64,000 bases of DNA from Pseudomonas reactans. Its GTDB lineage: Bacteria; Pseudomonadota; Gammaproteobacteria; Pseudomonadales; Pseudomonadaceae. The notes beneath the pieces were generated by a model that was not told the DNA's origin, did no database searches, and saw only the letters and a program-made list of their open reading frames with translations. Positions within the stretch are counted from its first letter, which is position 1. Each line of letters begins with the position of its first letter. This document shows positions 16,643 to 24,975 of this stretch, in pieces. The stretch lies in NCBI RefSeq assembly GCF_013385825.1, contig NZ_JACAPG010000021.1, positions 286,891 through 350,890 of the forward strand, given 5' to 3'. A program made the position numbers and the translations under genes.

Positions 16643-17995
16643 ATGTTTGGCATGTCCCACGAGTCTTACCTGCTGCTTGATGCAGTGGTCACTATCATCG
16701 GGTTGATCGTTCTGATCACCAAGTTCAAGGTGCATCCGTTTATTGCACTGATCATCGCGGCCGGCTTCCTCGGCCTGACCTCGGGCATGCCCGTGGACAA
16801 GATCATCAAGGCGTTCCAGGACGGCTTCGGCGGGGTGCTCGGCTTTGTCGGCATCATCCTCGCGCTGGGCACGATGCTCGGCAAGATGATGGCCGAATCC
16901 GGCGGTGCCGATCAGATCGCCCAGACCCTGATCCGCGCCTTCGGCAAAGAGAAGGTCCAGTGGGCCATGATGTTTGCCGCGTTCCTGGTGGGCATCCCGC
17001 TGTTCTTCGAGATCGGCTTTGTGTTGCTGATCCCGCTGGTGTTTATCGTGGCGCGGCGTACCGGCGTGTCGCTGATCAAGATCGGCATTCCGCTGCTGGC
17101 CGGCCTCTCGGCCGTACACGGCCTGGTGCCACCGCACCCAGGCCCGTTGCTGGCCATCGGCGTGTTTGGCGCGGACATCGGCAAGACCATCCTCTACGGC
17201 CTGATCGTCGCGCTGCCGACTGCCATCATCGCCGGTCCGATCTTCGGTACGTTTATCGCCAAGTACATTCCGGGCAACCCGTCCCAGGAACTGGTCGATC
17301 AACTGGCCCGCGAGTCGGAACACAAAAACCTGCCGAGCTTCAGCATCACCCTGATTACCGTGTTGTTGCCGGTGTTCCTGATGCTGCTCAAAACCTTCGC
17401 TGACATCGGTTTGCCGGACGGCCATATCGTGCGCAACTGGATGGACATGATCGGTCACCCGATCTCCGCCCTGTTGCTGGCATTGCTGCTGTCGCTGTAC
17501 ACCTTTGGCCATCGCCAGGGCATTCACTCCAAACAGATCCTCAAGTTGCTCGACGCCAGCCTGGCGCCGACCGCTGCGATCATTCTGATCATCGGTGCCG
17601 GCGGTGGCTTCAAGCAGATGCTGGTGACCAGCGGCGTGGGCGACGTGATCGGCCATATGGCGGTGAACGCGCAGATCAATCCTATCCTGCTGGCGTGGCT
17701 GGTCGCGGCGGTGATTCGCGTGGCAACCGGCTCGGCCACAGTGGCGACCATCACTGGCGCGGGCATTGTGGTGCCGGTGGTGGGAATGATTCCGGGGGTT
17801 AACCGTGAGTTGCTGGTGTTGGCGACAGGGGCGGGTTCGTTGATCCTGTCTCACGTCAACGATGCGGGGTTCTGGCTGGTGAAGCAGTACTTCAACATGA
17901 CCGTGGCGGAGACGTTCAAGACGTGGACAGCGATGGAGACGATTCTGTCGATTGTGGCCCTGATCTTCATCATGTTGCTGTCGTTGGTGGTCTAA
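16643..17995 (+). CDS. gntT: Gluconate:H+ symporter, GntP family
   Basis: 450 aa polytopic inner-membrane protein. GntP-family landmarks are the N-terminal FKVHPFIALIIAAGFLGL, the glycine-rich GFGGVLGFVGIILALGTMLG, and VPPHPGPLLAIGVFG with the conserved PHPGP. The later segments include RVATGSATVATITGAGIV and SHVNDAGFWLVKQYF. Good AGGAGAG ribosome site upstream. It imports gluconate for GntK, and a GntR-type site lies in the gap before it. The symbol could equally be gntP or gntU by naming convention. Confidence 0.93.
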   Translation: MFGMSHESYLLLDAVVTIIGLIVLITKFKVHPFIALIIAAGFLGLTSGMPVDKIIKAFQDGFGGVLGFVGIILALGTMLGKMMAESGGADQIAQTLIRAFGKEKVQWAMMFAAFLVGIPLFFEIGFVLLIPLVFIVARRTGVSLIKIGIPLLAGLSAVHGLVPPHPGPLLAIGVFGADIGKTILYGLIVALPTAIIAGPIFGTFIAKYIPGNPSQELVDQLARESEHKNLPSFSITLITVLLPVFLMLLKTFADIGLPDGHIVRNWMDMIGHPISALLLALLLSLYTFGHRQGIHSKQILKLLDASLAPTAAIILIIGAGGGFKQMLVTSGVGDVIGHMAVNAQINPILLAWLVAAVIRVATGSATVATITGAGIVVPVVGMIPGVNRELLVLATGAGSLILSHVNDAGFWLVKQYFNMTVAETFKTWTAMETILSIVALIFIMLLSLVV

Positions 17996-18011
17996 AGCTA
18001 CATATACCCTA

Positions 18012-18075
18012 GTAGGAGCCGGCTTACCGGCGATGGCTTCCTTGAGATCGCCATCGCCGGCAAGCCGGCTCCTAC
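18012..18075. repeat. REP-type inverted repeat pair
   Basis: gtaggagccggcttaccggcgatggc faces gccatcgccggcaagccggctcctac across an 11-12 base loop. One arm has a change (ttaccgg for ttgccgg) that leaves a mismatch in the stem. It lies between the convergent gntT and alaC genes, a likely shared transcript end. Confidence 0.85.
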
Positions 18076-18088
18076 ATTTGGATTTGGC

Positions 18089-19300
18089 TCAGGCTTTAGT
18101 AACCAGCCCATCCGCCCGGAACATCCCGCGAATCCCTCGCACCGCCTGGCGGATCCGGTCCTGGTTCTCGATCAGCGCAAAGCGCACATGGTCATCGCCA
18201 TACTCGCCAAAACCGATCCCCGGCGACACACACACCTTCGCCTCAAGCAGCAACTTCTTGGCAAACTCCAGCGAACCCATGGCCGCATATTGCTCGGGAA
18301 TCTTCGCCCAGACGTACATCGATGCCTTCGGGTTCTCGACCATCCAGCCCAGCTCATGCAGGCCCTTGACCAGCACGTTGCGGCGCTGGCGGTACTGTTC
18401 GGCGATGTCTTTCACGCACTGCTGGTCGCCTTCCAGTGCAGCAATGGCGGCGACTTGCAGCGGCGTAAAGGTGCCGTAGTCGTGGTAGCTCTTGATGCGT
18501 GCCAGGGCGTTGACGAGTTCCGGGTTGCCCACCATGAAACCGATGCGCCAGCCAGCCATGTTGTAGCTCTTGGACAGGGTGAAAAACTCCACCGCAATGT
18601 CCTTGGCGCCCGGCACTTGCATGATTGACGGGGCTTTCCAGCCGTCGTAGACGATGTCGGCGTAGGCCAGGTCGTGGATCACCAGCACGTCGTACTGCTT
18701 GGCCAGCGCGATCACACGTTCGAAGAAGTCCAGTTCCACGCACTGCGCGGTCGGGTTGGACGGAAAGCCCAGGATCATCATCTTCGGCTTGGGGATCGAG
18801 CCGCGAATCGCCCGTTCCAGCTCGGCGAAGAAGTCCACGCCAGGCACCAGCGGCACCGAACGCACCTGGGCGCCGGCGATCACCGCACCGTAGATGTGAA
18901 TCGGGTAGCTCGGGTTGGGCACCAGCACGGTGTCGCCCTGGTCCAGGGTGGCCAGCATCAAGTGCGCCAGGCCTTCCTTGGAACCGATGGTCACGATGGC
19001 TTCCGACTCGGGGTCGATATCCACTTCATAACGGTCCTTGTACCAGCGCGAAATCGCCCGGCGCAGACGCGGAATGCCTTTGGAGGTGGAGTAACCGTGG
19101 GTGTCTTCACGCTGGGCGACTTGCACGAGTTTTTCGACAATGTGCGGCGGCGTGGCGCCGTCAGGGTTGCCCATGCTCAAGTCGATGATGTCTTCGCCGC
19201 GCCGACGCGCAGCCATCTTCAGCTCGGCCGTGATATTGAAAACGTAAGGGGGGAGTCGATCTATGCGCGCAAAGCGGCGCGGCGAACCTTGGTCTGCCAT
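18089..19300 (-). CDS. alaC: Alanine transaminase AlaC (PLP class I/II aminotransferase)
   Basis: 403 aa. Transfers the amino group between glutamate and pyruvate. Fold-type I landmarks are DLSMGNPDGATPPHI near the N-terminus, GYSTSKGIPRLRRAIS, VPNPSYPIH, GFPSNPTAQCVE, and the PLP lysine in TLSKSYNMAGWRIGF, with the substrate arginine in VRFALIE near the C-terminus. The ATG at 19300 was chosen because the longer frame upstream is unlike the family. It is close to YfdZ/AlaC of E. coli. It stands alone, with 195 bp to the divergent gene at 19496. Confidence 0.9.
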   Translation of the reverse strand: MADQGSPRRFARIDRLPPYVFNITAELKMAARRRGEDIIDLSMGNPDGATPPHIVEKLVQVAQREDTHGYSTSKGIPRLRRAISRWYKDRYEVDIDPESEAIVTIGSKEGLAHLMLATLDQGDTVLVPNPSYPIHIYGAVIAGAQVRSVPLVPGVDFFAELERAIRGSIPKPKMMILGFPSNPTAQCVELDFFERVIALAKQYDVLVIHDLAYADIVYDGWKAPSIMQVPGAKDIAVEFFTLSKSYNMAGWRIGFMVGNPELVNALARIKSYHDYGTFTPLQVAAIAALEGDQQCVKDIAEQYRQRRNVLVKGLHELGWMVENPKASMYVWAKIPEQYAAMGSLEFAKKLLLEAKVCVSPGIGFGEYGDDHVRFALIENQDRIRQAVRGIRGMFRADGLVTKA

Positions 19301-19495
19301 TGTTGCCTCGAAGTACGTAAGCGCCCGGAACCGTCCGAGCGACGTCGGCCACTGCGGTGGCCTGCGGGGCAGACAATACGGTCGATGATGGCCGGTTGTC
19401 CAGATGCCTAGGAAAATTTTCTGCATGGAGTCCAGTGCGGATATGCCCCTATACTCGATGCGGGTTTGTTCCCTCATAAGAAGGAGACTGTTCGT

Positions 19496-19978
19496 ATGGA
19501 TCAGCAGACAAAACAACCGTTAGAGCCACGCATGGAAGCCGGTAAGGCCCTGGTGATCGCCGGGGTGCAAGGGCGTTATTCGAAGGCCACCGTGGGCGAT
19601 ATCCCTAAACTGTGGGAGTTGTTCGACACCTGCATCAAGGACATCAAGAAGCGTGTGGGCGGTGTGACGTATGGCGTTTGCCATAACCCCAAGCATGGCG
19701 AATTCGACTACATGGCCGGTGTGGAAGTCCCGACCAAAGCCGATGTGCCAGGCAACTTCGAATGCATCGAAATCCCACCGCTCAACTACGCCGTGTTCCC
19801 GCATTACGGGCCGGTGCAGGCGCTTGAGCAAACCTACGAGCGCATCATGTTCGAATGGCTGCCGCATTCGGGCTACAAGGTGATGGGCGCGGATTTCGAG
19901 CGCTACAGCGCGGATTTCGATGCGCGCAAGGGCACCGGGACGGTGGAGATCTGGTTGCCGGTGGGCGAAAGAGGCTGA
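19496..19978 (+). CDS. GyrI-like / AraC effector-binding-domain protein
   Basis: 160 aa, with a strong AAGGAGA site before the ATG at 19496. The whole protein is one GyrI-like small-molecule-binding domain, as in the C-terminal part of Rob/BmrR regulators but without any DNA-binding domain. Landmarks are ALVIAGVQGRYS at the start, the conserved YGVCHNP, IEIPPLNYAVFPHYGPVQALEQTY with the domain's acidic pocket region, and VEIWLPV at the end. Such stand-alone domains bind hydrophobic cations or DNA gyrase. The specific partner here is unknown. Confidence 0.82.
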   Translation: MDQQTKQPLEPRMEAGKALVIAGVQGRYSKATVGDIPKLWELFDTCIKDIKKRVGGVTYGVCHNPKHGEFDYMAGVEVPTKADVPGNFECIEIPPLNYAVFPHYGPVQALEQTYERIMFEWLPHSGYKVMGADFERYSADFDARKGTGTVEIWLPVGERG

Positions 19979-19989
19979 CGACCCTCAAA

Positions 19990-20012
19990 GGAGCCGGCAA
20001 GCCGGCTCCTAC
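19990..20012. repeat. Short REP core
   Basis: ggagccggcaagccggctcctac forms a tight palindrome, a collapsed version of the two-arm REP seen elsewhere. It lies between the convergent GyrI-like and PPOX-type genes. Confidence 0.7.
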
Positions 20013-20019
20013 CGATGTA

Positions 20020-20625
20020 TCAGTACAACGTGCTTCTGACCCGCTCCGGCATCTCCCGGTCATAGGCCTCGGCGTCAAACTGCCCATCATTGAGCCGTTT
20101 GTGAAACGCGCCGGCCGACGGTAATTCCGAGCGGTCCAGATGCTTCTCGGGGTTCCAGCAGTCCGAGCGCACAAACGCCTTGGAACAATGGAAATACGCG
20201 GCCTCCACCTGCACCAGAATCACCGACCGCGCCGGCTTGCCATTCACCGCAAAACTCTCCAGCAGTTCAGGTTCGATTGAAATCTGCGCCCGGCCGTTAA
20301 CGCGCAAGGTTTCACCAATCCCCGGAATGATGAATAGCAAAGCAATGCGCGAGTCCTGTACCAGATTGCGCAAAGTATCCAAGCGGTTGTTCCCCGGCCG
20401 ATCCGGAATCGCCAGGGTGCGCTCATCCAGAATCCGCACGAACCCCGGCACATCCCCGCGTGGCGAACCGTCGATGCCGTCCGGCCCGGACGAACTCACC
20501 ACCACCAGTGGTGAAGCCCGCACCATCGACTGGTAGTCCTCATTGAGAAACGGGATTTCCTTGCGTACCGCGCGCTCGTGGGGGAGGCCGTAGAGCGCTT
20601 CGAGTTGTTCGAGGGTTGTCAGCAT
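20020..20625 (-). CDS. FMN-dependent PPOX-type flavoprotein (MSMEG_1061 family)
   Basis: 201 aa, pyridoxamine-5'-phosphate-oxidase-like split barrel. Landmarks: FLNEDYQSMVRASPLVVVSSSGPDGIDGSPRGD near the start, the flavin-contact IPDRPGNNRLDTLRNL, then LLFIIPGIGETLRVNGRA, and near the C-terminus YFHCSKAFVRSDCW with WNPEKHLDRSELPS. These are the features of the FMN-binding subfamily described for MSMEG_1061. Function is probably oxidation or reduction of a small molecule. The substrate is not known. Transcribed in the same direction as the XRE gene 26 bp upstream. Confidence 0.85.
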   Translation of the reverse strand: MLTTLEQLEALYGLPHERAVRKEIPFLNEDYQSMVRASPLVVVSSSGPDGIDGSPRGDVPGFVRILDERTLAIPDRPGNNRLDTLRNLVQDSRIALLFIIPGIGETLRVNGRAQISIEPELLESFAVNGKPARSVILVQVEAAYFHCSKAFVRSDCWNPEKHLDRSELPSAGAFHKRLNDGQFDAEAYDREMPERVRSTLY

Positions 20626-20651
20626 GGGATCTCCTATAAAAAGCGCAGAGC

Positions 20652-20906
20652 CTAATCTTTGAAAATGTCTGCGACTTCCTCAAGTGTTGGAAGGCGCGCT
20701 TTAACCAGTTCCATTTCACTACTCAGAGCACCCATCACACGTGCATATGCGCCCATTGAAACGGACATGCTGCCTTGCTCGATTTCGATGAGTTTCTGAC
20801 GTGTAACGCCCGCAAGCTTTGCCAGATCTGATTGGTTATAGCCTTGGCTGAGACGTTTCATCCGAATTTGCTTTGCGAGTCTCTGCGTGATGAGTGAAGC
20901 ATCCAT
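20652..20906 (-). CDS. Small XRE-family DNA-binding protein (HipB-like)
   Basis: 84 aa, essentially one helix-turn-helix domain: QIRMKRLSQGYNQSDLAKLAGVTRQKLIEIEQG at residues 13-45, followed by MSVSMGAYARVMGAL as in HipB-type antitoxins. No HipA kinase gene is adjacent. It reads into the PPOX gene 26 bp downstream on the same strand and may regulate it or itself. The AT-richer sequence upstream (acgtaaccattacatta and gtcatgtttgcgttacat) contains repeated tgtaacg-like boxes that could be its operator. Confidence 0.8.
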   Translation of the reverse strand: MDASLITQRLAKQIRMKRLSQGYNQSDLAKLAGVTRQKLIEIEQGSMSVSMGAYARVMGALSSEMELVKARLPTLEEVADIFKD

Positions 20907-20971
20907 GTCACGTAACCATTACATTATTTGTGAAATGTCATGTTTGCGTTACATTGGCGTGCCGTCAAGAT

Positions 20972-21466
20972 TCACTCCGCAAACACCCACCTCAACCTCC
21001 GCTCATACCCAATCCGCCCCTTATACGCCTCTCCACCATCCACCCACCCAGCCCCCAGATACAGCCTCATCGCCGCCACATTGTCCGCATCCACCGACAA
21101 CTCCAGTCCCTTGATCTGCGGCCACGCTTGCAATGCCGCTGCGGGCAGCGCTTGCAGGCAGGCTTTGCCGAACCCACGCCCTTGCTGATGCCGATCCACC
21201 TGCAACGCATGCAAGGTCGCGCTGTGTTCATCCGCCCAGTGGGGCAGGCAAGGCGGGCGTTTAAGCAGCAGGAAGGCCACGGGCGTTTCGTCGGCGAGCA
21301 GGGCAAAGCCTTTGATGGCGTCGGGATGGGGGTTGACCAGCAGGCTGTTCAGCGCGCAGTAGATATCGCCGGAATAGGCCAGTTGCTCGGGATGCACTTG
21401 CAGGGTGTCGAGTTGCTGTTTCTGCACAAGGCTCAACGTCTCATAACGGGCGAGGCGGGTTTCCAT
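20972..21466 (-). CDS. GNAT-family N-acetyltransferase
   Basis: 164 aa from the ATG at 21466; the longer upstream frame is not conserved in character. The acetyl-CoA loop is LQVDRHQQGRGFGKACLQAL (the Q/R-x-x-G-x-G motif) at about residues 90-110, followed by the typical ELSVDADNVAAMRLYLGAGW. Transfers an acetyl group from acetyl-CoA to an unknown amine. It stands alone and converges with the HTH gene region. Resembles YhfO/RimI-like small acetyltransferases only in general fold. Confidence 0.85.
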   Translation of the reverse strand: METRLARYETLSLVQKQQLDTLQVHPEQLAYSGDIYCALNSLLVNPHPDAIKGFALLADETPVAFLLLKRPPCLPHWADEHSATLHALQVDRHQQGRGFGKACLQALPAAALQAWPQIKGLELSVDADNVAAMRLYLGAGWVDGGEAYKGRIGYERRLRWVFAE

Positions 21467-21614
21467 CGGGGGTGTATCCGAAATCCTACAAAGATGCGTG
21501 GATTCTATCGGGTTTGTTGGGGACGAAATTATTTTTAAACGGCTGTCGATTTGCCGATGGATCATTCGACTAAGGGTGTCTTTCGTGATGTTTTCTACCC
21601 CAAGGAGTATCGCC

Positions 21615-22034
21615 ATGAGCACTGCCATCAACACCCTGATCGAACAATGGAAACACGCTGTCACCGCCAAGGATGTCGAGCAGATTGTCAGCTTTTACGC
21701 CGACGATATCGTCGCGTTCGACGCCGTTGGCGCCCTGCAATTCAAGGGCAAGGCCGCCTACCAGGCGCATTGGCAGGCCTGCATGGAATTCTGTCCTGGC
21801 CCCGGGGTTTTCGACTTTCATGAGCTGCATATCGTTGCCGGAGCAGACAGCGCCTTTGCCCATTGGCTGGCCCACTGCGGCGGCACCGGGCCGGACGGCG
21901 TGCTCAAGACCTGCTGGATGCGCGTCAGTGCCGGTTATCAACGCATCGAGGGCCAATGGAAAGTGGTGCATGAGCATTGGTCCGCGCCGTTCGACATGGA
22001 AACCGGCGCTGGTCTGTTCGACCTGAAACCTTGA
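21615..22034 (+). CDS. SnoaL/ketosteroid-isomerase-like protein (NTF2 fold)
   Basis: 139 aa, start at the ATG behind CAAGGAG. The NTF2-like pattern is clear: LIEQWKHAVTAKDVEQIVSFYADDIVAFD, then the second half WMRVSAGYQRIEGQWKVVHEHWS with the closing beta strands. It is the first gene of a run that continues with a DGPF/YciI protein, an SRPBCC protein and an ECF sigma factor, spaced 42, 34 and -4 bp, so I read it as part of that operon. Often these partner proteins are detoxification or damage-related, but its reaction is unknown. Confidence 0.85.
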   Translation: MSTAINTLIEQWKHAVTAKDVEQIVSFYADDIVAFDAVGALQFKGKAAYQAHWQACMEFCPGPGVFDFHELHIVAGADSAFAHWLAHCGGTGPDGVLKTCWMRVSAGYQRIEGQWKVVHEHWSAPFDMETGAGLFDLKP

Positions 22035-22076
22035 CCTGCACGATCTATAGTCAGTCGTCCGAAAACGGAGAAGCCC

Positions 22077-22421
22077 ATGAAATACCTCTGCCTGATCTAC
22101 AGCAACGAACAGGTGCTGCACACCTCGCCGGACAGCCCGGCAGACCCGGAGTGCTTCGCCTATGCGCAGTCCGTTCAGGCCAGCGGTCGCATGCTGGCTG
22201 CCGAGCCGTTGGAGCCGGTGAGCACTGCCACCACCGTGCGCATGCGCAATGGCAAGTTGTCGATCACCGACGGGCCGTTTGCCGAGACCAAGGAGCAGCT
22301 CGCCGGGTTCTACCTGATCGAGGCCCGTGATTTAAATGAGGCGATCCAAGTGGCCGGCGGCATTCCGGCCGCCCGGGTCGGCAGTGTGGAAGTGCGCCCC
22401 GTGCGTGAATTGAATCTCTGA
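22077..22421 (+). CDS. YciI-like protein with DGPF motif
   Basis: 114 aa. The fold is the YCII ferredoxin-like type: MKYLCLIYSNEQ at the start and the signature LSITDGPFAETKEQLAGFYLIEA at residues 60-82. It contains the DGPF motif after which the family is named. Genes of this kind regularly accompany ECF sigma factors of the ECF42 group, as here, where the sigma gene lies two genes downstream. The molecular function is unknown. A regulatory or sensing role with the sigma factor is inferred from context. Confidence 0.9.
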   Translation: MKYLCLIYSNEQVLHTSPDSPADPECFAYAQSVQASGRMLAAEPLEPVSTATTVRMRNGKLSITDGPFAETKEQLAGFYLIEARDLNEAIQVAGGIPAARVGSVEVRPVRELNL

Positions 22422-22455
22422 ACACAACAATCCTAAGACTCAAGAGGTTTACCCC

Positions 22456-22932
22456 ATGTCTACGCAACCTGCCGAGTTTGAATTGTCCATCAGCCGTGTG
22501 ATCGATGCACCGCCCAGCCGCGTGTTCCGCGCCTGGACCGAACCCGCCTTGCTCCAGCAATGGTGGGGGCCCCACGGCATGACCACGCCCGAATGCGAAA
22601 TGAACCTGTGGGTCGGCGGCCTGTTTCGCACCTTGATGCGCGCCCCGGACGGTGCCGAGTACCCGACCCAGGGTGTGTTTCTGGAAATCGATGCGCCCAA
22701 TCGGCTGGTGTTTACCGACGCCTTCATGCCCGGCTGGGTACCCTCGGGCAAGCCGTTCATGAGCGCCGAAGTCACCTTCGAAGAGGTCGACGGCAAGACG
22801 CGTTACACCGCCCGCGCCATGCACTGGAGTGCCGAAGACAAGCAGGCCCACGAAGCCATGGGCTTTCATGACGGCTGGGGCCAGAGCCTGGATCGGCTGG
22901 TCACCCTGGTGACCCAGGGCATGCCCGATTGA
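22456..22932 (+). CDS. SRPBCC / AHSA1-domain protein
   Basis: 158 aa. The START-like hydrophobic-ligand fold is marked by FELSISRVIDAPPSRVFRAWTEPALLQQWWGP at residues 8-39 and by the closing GFHDGWGQSLDRLVTLV. Members bind lipids or act as Hsp90 co-chaperone-like domains. In this operon it is probably a stress or substrate-binding accessory. The stop codon overlaps the TTG start of the sigma factor gene by 4 bases (TTGA), a tight coupling. Confidence 0.88.
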   Translation: MSTQPAEFELSISRVIDAPPSRVFRAWTEPALLQQWWGPHGMTTPECEMNLWVGGLFRTLMRAPDGAEYPTQGVFLEIDAPNRLVFTDAFMPGWVPSGKPFMSAEVTFEEVDGKTRYTARAMHWSAEDKQAHEAMGFHDGWGQSLDRLVTLVTQGMPD

Positions 22933-24137
22933 CCCGGTCGGTCGAGGCCATTTACCGCAGCGAATCACGCCGAGTCCTCGCGACGCTAATTCGCTTGCTG
23001 GGCGATTTCGACCTGGCCGAAGAAGCCCTGCACGAAGCGTTTTTCGTGGCGGTACAGCGTTGGCCGCTAGACGGAGTGCCGAACAATCCGCGCGCCTGGC
23101 TGGTGTCGACCGGGCGCTTCAAGGCCATCGACCGTCTGCGCCGCCAGGCGCGGTTCACCCCGTTGCTGCAGGAGCAGGCCGACGCGCTGGAAGCGGCTGA
23201 TTGGAGTGACGAAGACTTGGAAGATGACCGGCTGCGCCTGATCTTCACCTGCTGCCATCCCGCGTTGGCGGCCGATGCCCAGGCGGCGTTGACCTTGCGC
23301 GAGATCTGCGAGCTCACCACCGAAGAAATCGCCCGGGCGTTCCTGGCCACGCCGACCACCATTGCCCAGCGTATCGTGCGGGCCAAGGGCAAGATCCGCG
23401 AGGCGAAGATCCCCTATCAAGTGCCATCCCGAGACGAATTGCCCGAGCGGCTGGACAGCGTGTTGCGGGTGATTTACCTGGTGTTCAACGAGGGGTATTC
23501 GGCGTCCATGGGGGCCGATCTGACTCGCGAGGATTTGACCCGTGAGGCCATTCGACTGGGCCGATTGTTGATGGAGTTGCTGCCCGAACCGGAAGTCATG
23601 GGCTTGCTGGCGTTGATGCTGCTGCACGAATCCCGTCGCCTGGCACGCACCTCGGCCAGTGGGGAGTTGGTGTTGCTGGATGAACAGGACCGCTCGCGGT
23701 GGGATGTGTCCATGATCGACGAAGGCTGCGCACTGGTAGAGCACGCATTGAGCACACGGCGCTTTGGTCCCTATTGCCTGCAAGCCGCAATTGCGGCGGT
23801 GCACGCCGAAGCGCCCAGTGCGGGTGAAACCGACTGGCCGCAGATCGTCGGGCTCTACGATGTGTTGCTCAGGATGATGCCGTCAGCCGTGATCGAACTG
23901 AACCGCGCCGTAGCGCTGGCCATGCGCGATGGACCCTTGGCGGGATTGCAGCAGGTAGAAGGGATTCTGGCGCGTGGCGAGTTGCTGGATTACCACCTGG
24001 CGCACTCGGCGTGCGGGGAGTTTTACCGGCAATTGGGTCGTGTCGAAGAGGCACGAGTCGCCTACGAACGGGCGCTGGCCTTGGCCCAACAAGCACCCGA
24101 ACACAGGTTTATCGAAAAGCGTCTGGCTGAACTCTGA
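22929..24137 (+). CDS. ECF42-type RNA polymerase sigma factor with C-terminal TPR-like extension
   Basis: 402 aa, start TTG overlapping the previous stop. Sigma region 2 is IRLLGDFDLAEEALHEAFFVAVQRWP, and region 4 has LTLREICELTTEEIARAFLATPTTIAQRIVRAKGKIR (residues about 116-152). Instead of an anti-sigma partner it has a 200-residue helical tail with repeats of the kind HLAHSACGEFYRQLGRVEEARVAYERAL, resembling TPR. This, and the DGPF gene next to it, fits the ECF42 group, where the tail controls activity. The regulon is unknown, and no classical anti-sigma gene is visible in the window beside it. Confidence 0.88.
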   Translation: MTRSVEAIYRSESRRVLATLIRLLGDFDLAEEALHEAFFVAVQRWPLDGVPNNPRAWLVSTGRFKAIDRLRRQARFTPLLQEQADALEAADWSDEDLEDDRLRLIFTCCHPALAADAQAALTLREICELTTEEIARAFLATPTTIAQRIVRAKGKIREAKIPYQVPSRDELPERLDSVLRVIYLVFNEGYSASMGADLTREDLTREAIRLGRLLMELLPEPEVMGLLALMLLHESRRLARTSASGELVLLDEQDRSRWDVSMIDEGCALVEHALSTRRFGPYCLQAAIAAVHAEAPSAGETDWPQIVGLYDVLLRMMPSAVIELNRAVALAMRDGPLAGLQQVEGILARGELLDYHLAHSACGEFYRQLGRVEEARVAYERALALAQQAPEHRFIEKRLAEL

Positions 24138-24138
24138 A

Positions 24139-24864
24139 TCAAGGCTGCTGACGCGTTGCCGCCAATACGATCTCGCGAATGCACACATGCTGCGGCTGCT
24201 GGTAGGCATAGGCAATTGCCGAGGCCACGTCATCGGCGCTGAGTACGGTGCCGCCCATGTCCTGTTTCCACGCCTGATAGCCGGTCTTGATCGCCTCATC
24301 GGTGGTGTGGCTGAGCAGTTCGGTTTCCACCGCACCTGGGGCAATGGTGATGACGCGCACGTTGCTTGGCGACAATTCTTCGCGCAGGTTTTCCGAAATC
24401 CCGTGTACCGCGAACTTGGTGCCGACATACGCCACATGATTCGGGAAGGTCTTGCGCCCGGCCACCGAGCTGACGTTGATGATGGTGCCGCCTCGGCGCG
24501 CAACCATGCTGCCGGCCACGGCGTGGATGCCGTTGAGCAGGCCTTTTACGTTCACATCCAGCATCTGTTCCCACTGCGCCGGGTCTTGCTCGCTGACTGC
24601 GCCCAGCAGCATTACGCCGGCATTGTTGATCAGCGCATCGGCTGGGCCGAACCGGGCTTCGGCTTCTTGTACGGCGGCGACCAGGGCGGCGCGGTCGGTG
24701 ATGTCGACGCCACGGTTCAAGGTGTTTGGCAGGCCCAGATCGTTAAGGCGATCAATGCGACGCGCCAGCAACAACAGCGGGTGGCCGGCGGCCGACAACA
24801 GGCGGGCGGTGGCTTCGCCGATACCGGAGCTGGCGCCGGTGATGATGATCAATGGCTTGCTCAT
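24139..24864 (-). CDS. Short-chain dehydrogenase/reductase (classical SDR)
   Basis: 241 aa. Has the cofactor motif TGASSGIG (residues 10-17), the NNAG element, catalytic Ser in NVSSVAG, and YVGTKFAVHG (Tyr-x-x-x-Lys). The C-terminus (TIAPGAVETEL) is typical of NAD(P)-dependent alcohol or keto reductases. Length is standard. It is divergent from the LysR gene at 24976 across 111 bp, a common arrangement in which LysR regulates the SDR. Substrate unknown. Confidence 0.9.
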   Translation of the reverse strand: MSKPLIIITGASSGIGEATARLLSAAGHPLLLLARRIDRLNDLGLPNTLNRGVDITDRAALVAAVQEAEARFGPADALINNAGVMLLGAVSEQDPAQWEQMLDVNVKGLLNGIHAVAGSMVARRGGTIINVSSVAGRKTFPNHVAYVGTKFAVHGISENLREELSPSNVRVITIAPGAVETELLSHTTDEAIKTGYQAWKQDMGGTVLSADDVASAIAYAYQQPQHVCIREIVLAATRQQP

Positions 24865-24975
24865 GCATGAACTCCTGGAATAAGAAAATTCGATAACTGA
24901 ATCGTGGTCGCAGTATATTTACCGCCACCAAGGCTGAAAAATGCCTTATTTCTCTGTCAGCCATCGGATTAAGCT

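Noticed and set aside
15926..17854. Long open frame of 642 codons on the minus strand
   Set aside because: It runs antisense through gntK and gntT, is rich in Gln, His and Arg as expected from reverse reading of GC-rich codons, and shows no domain.
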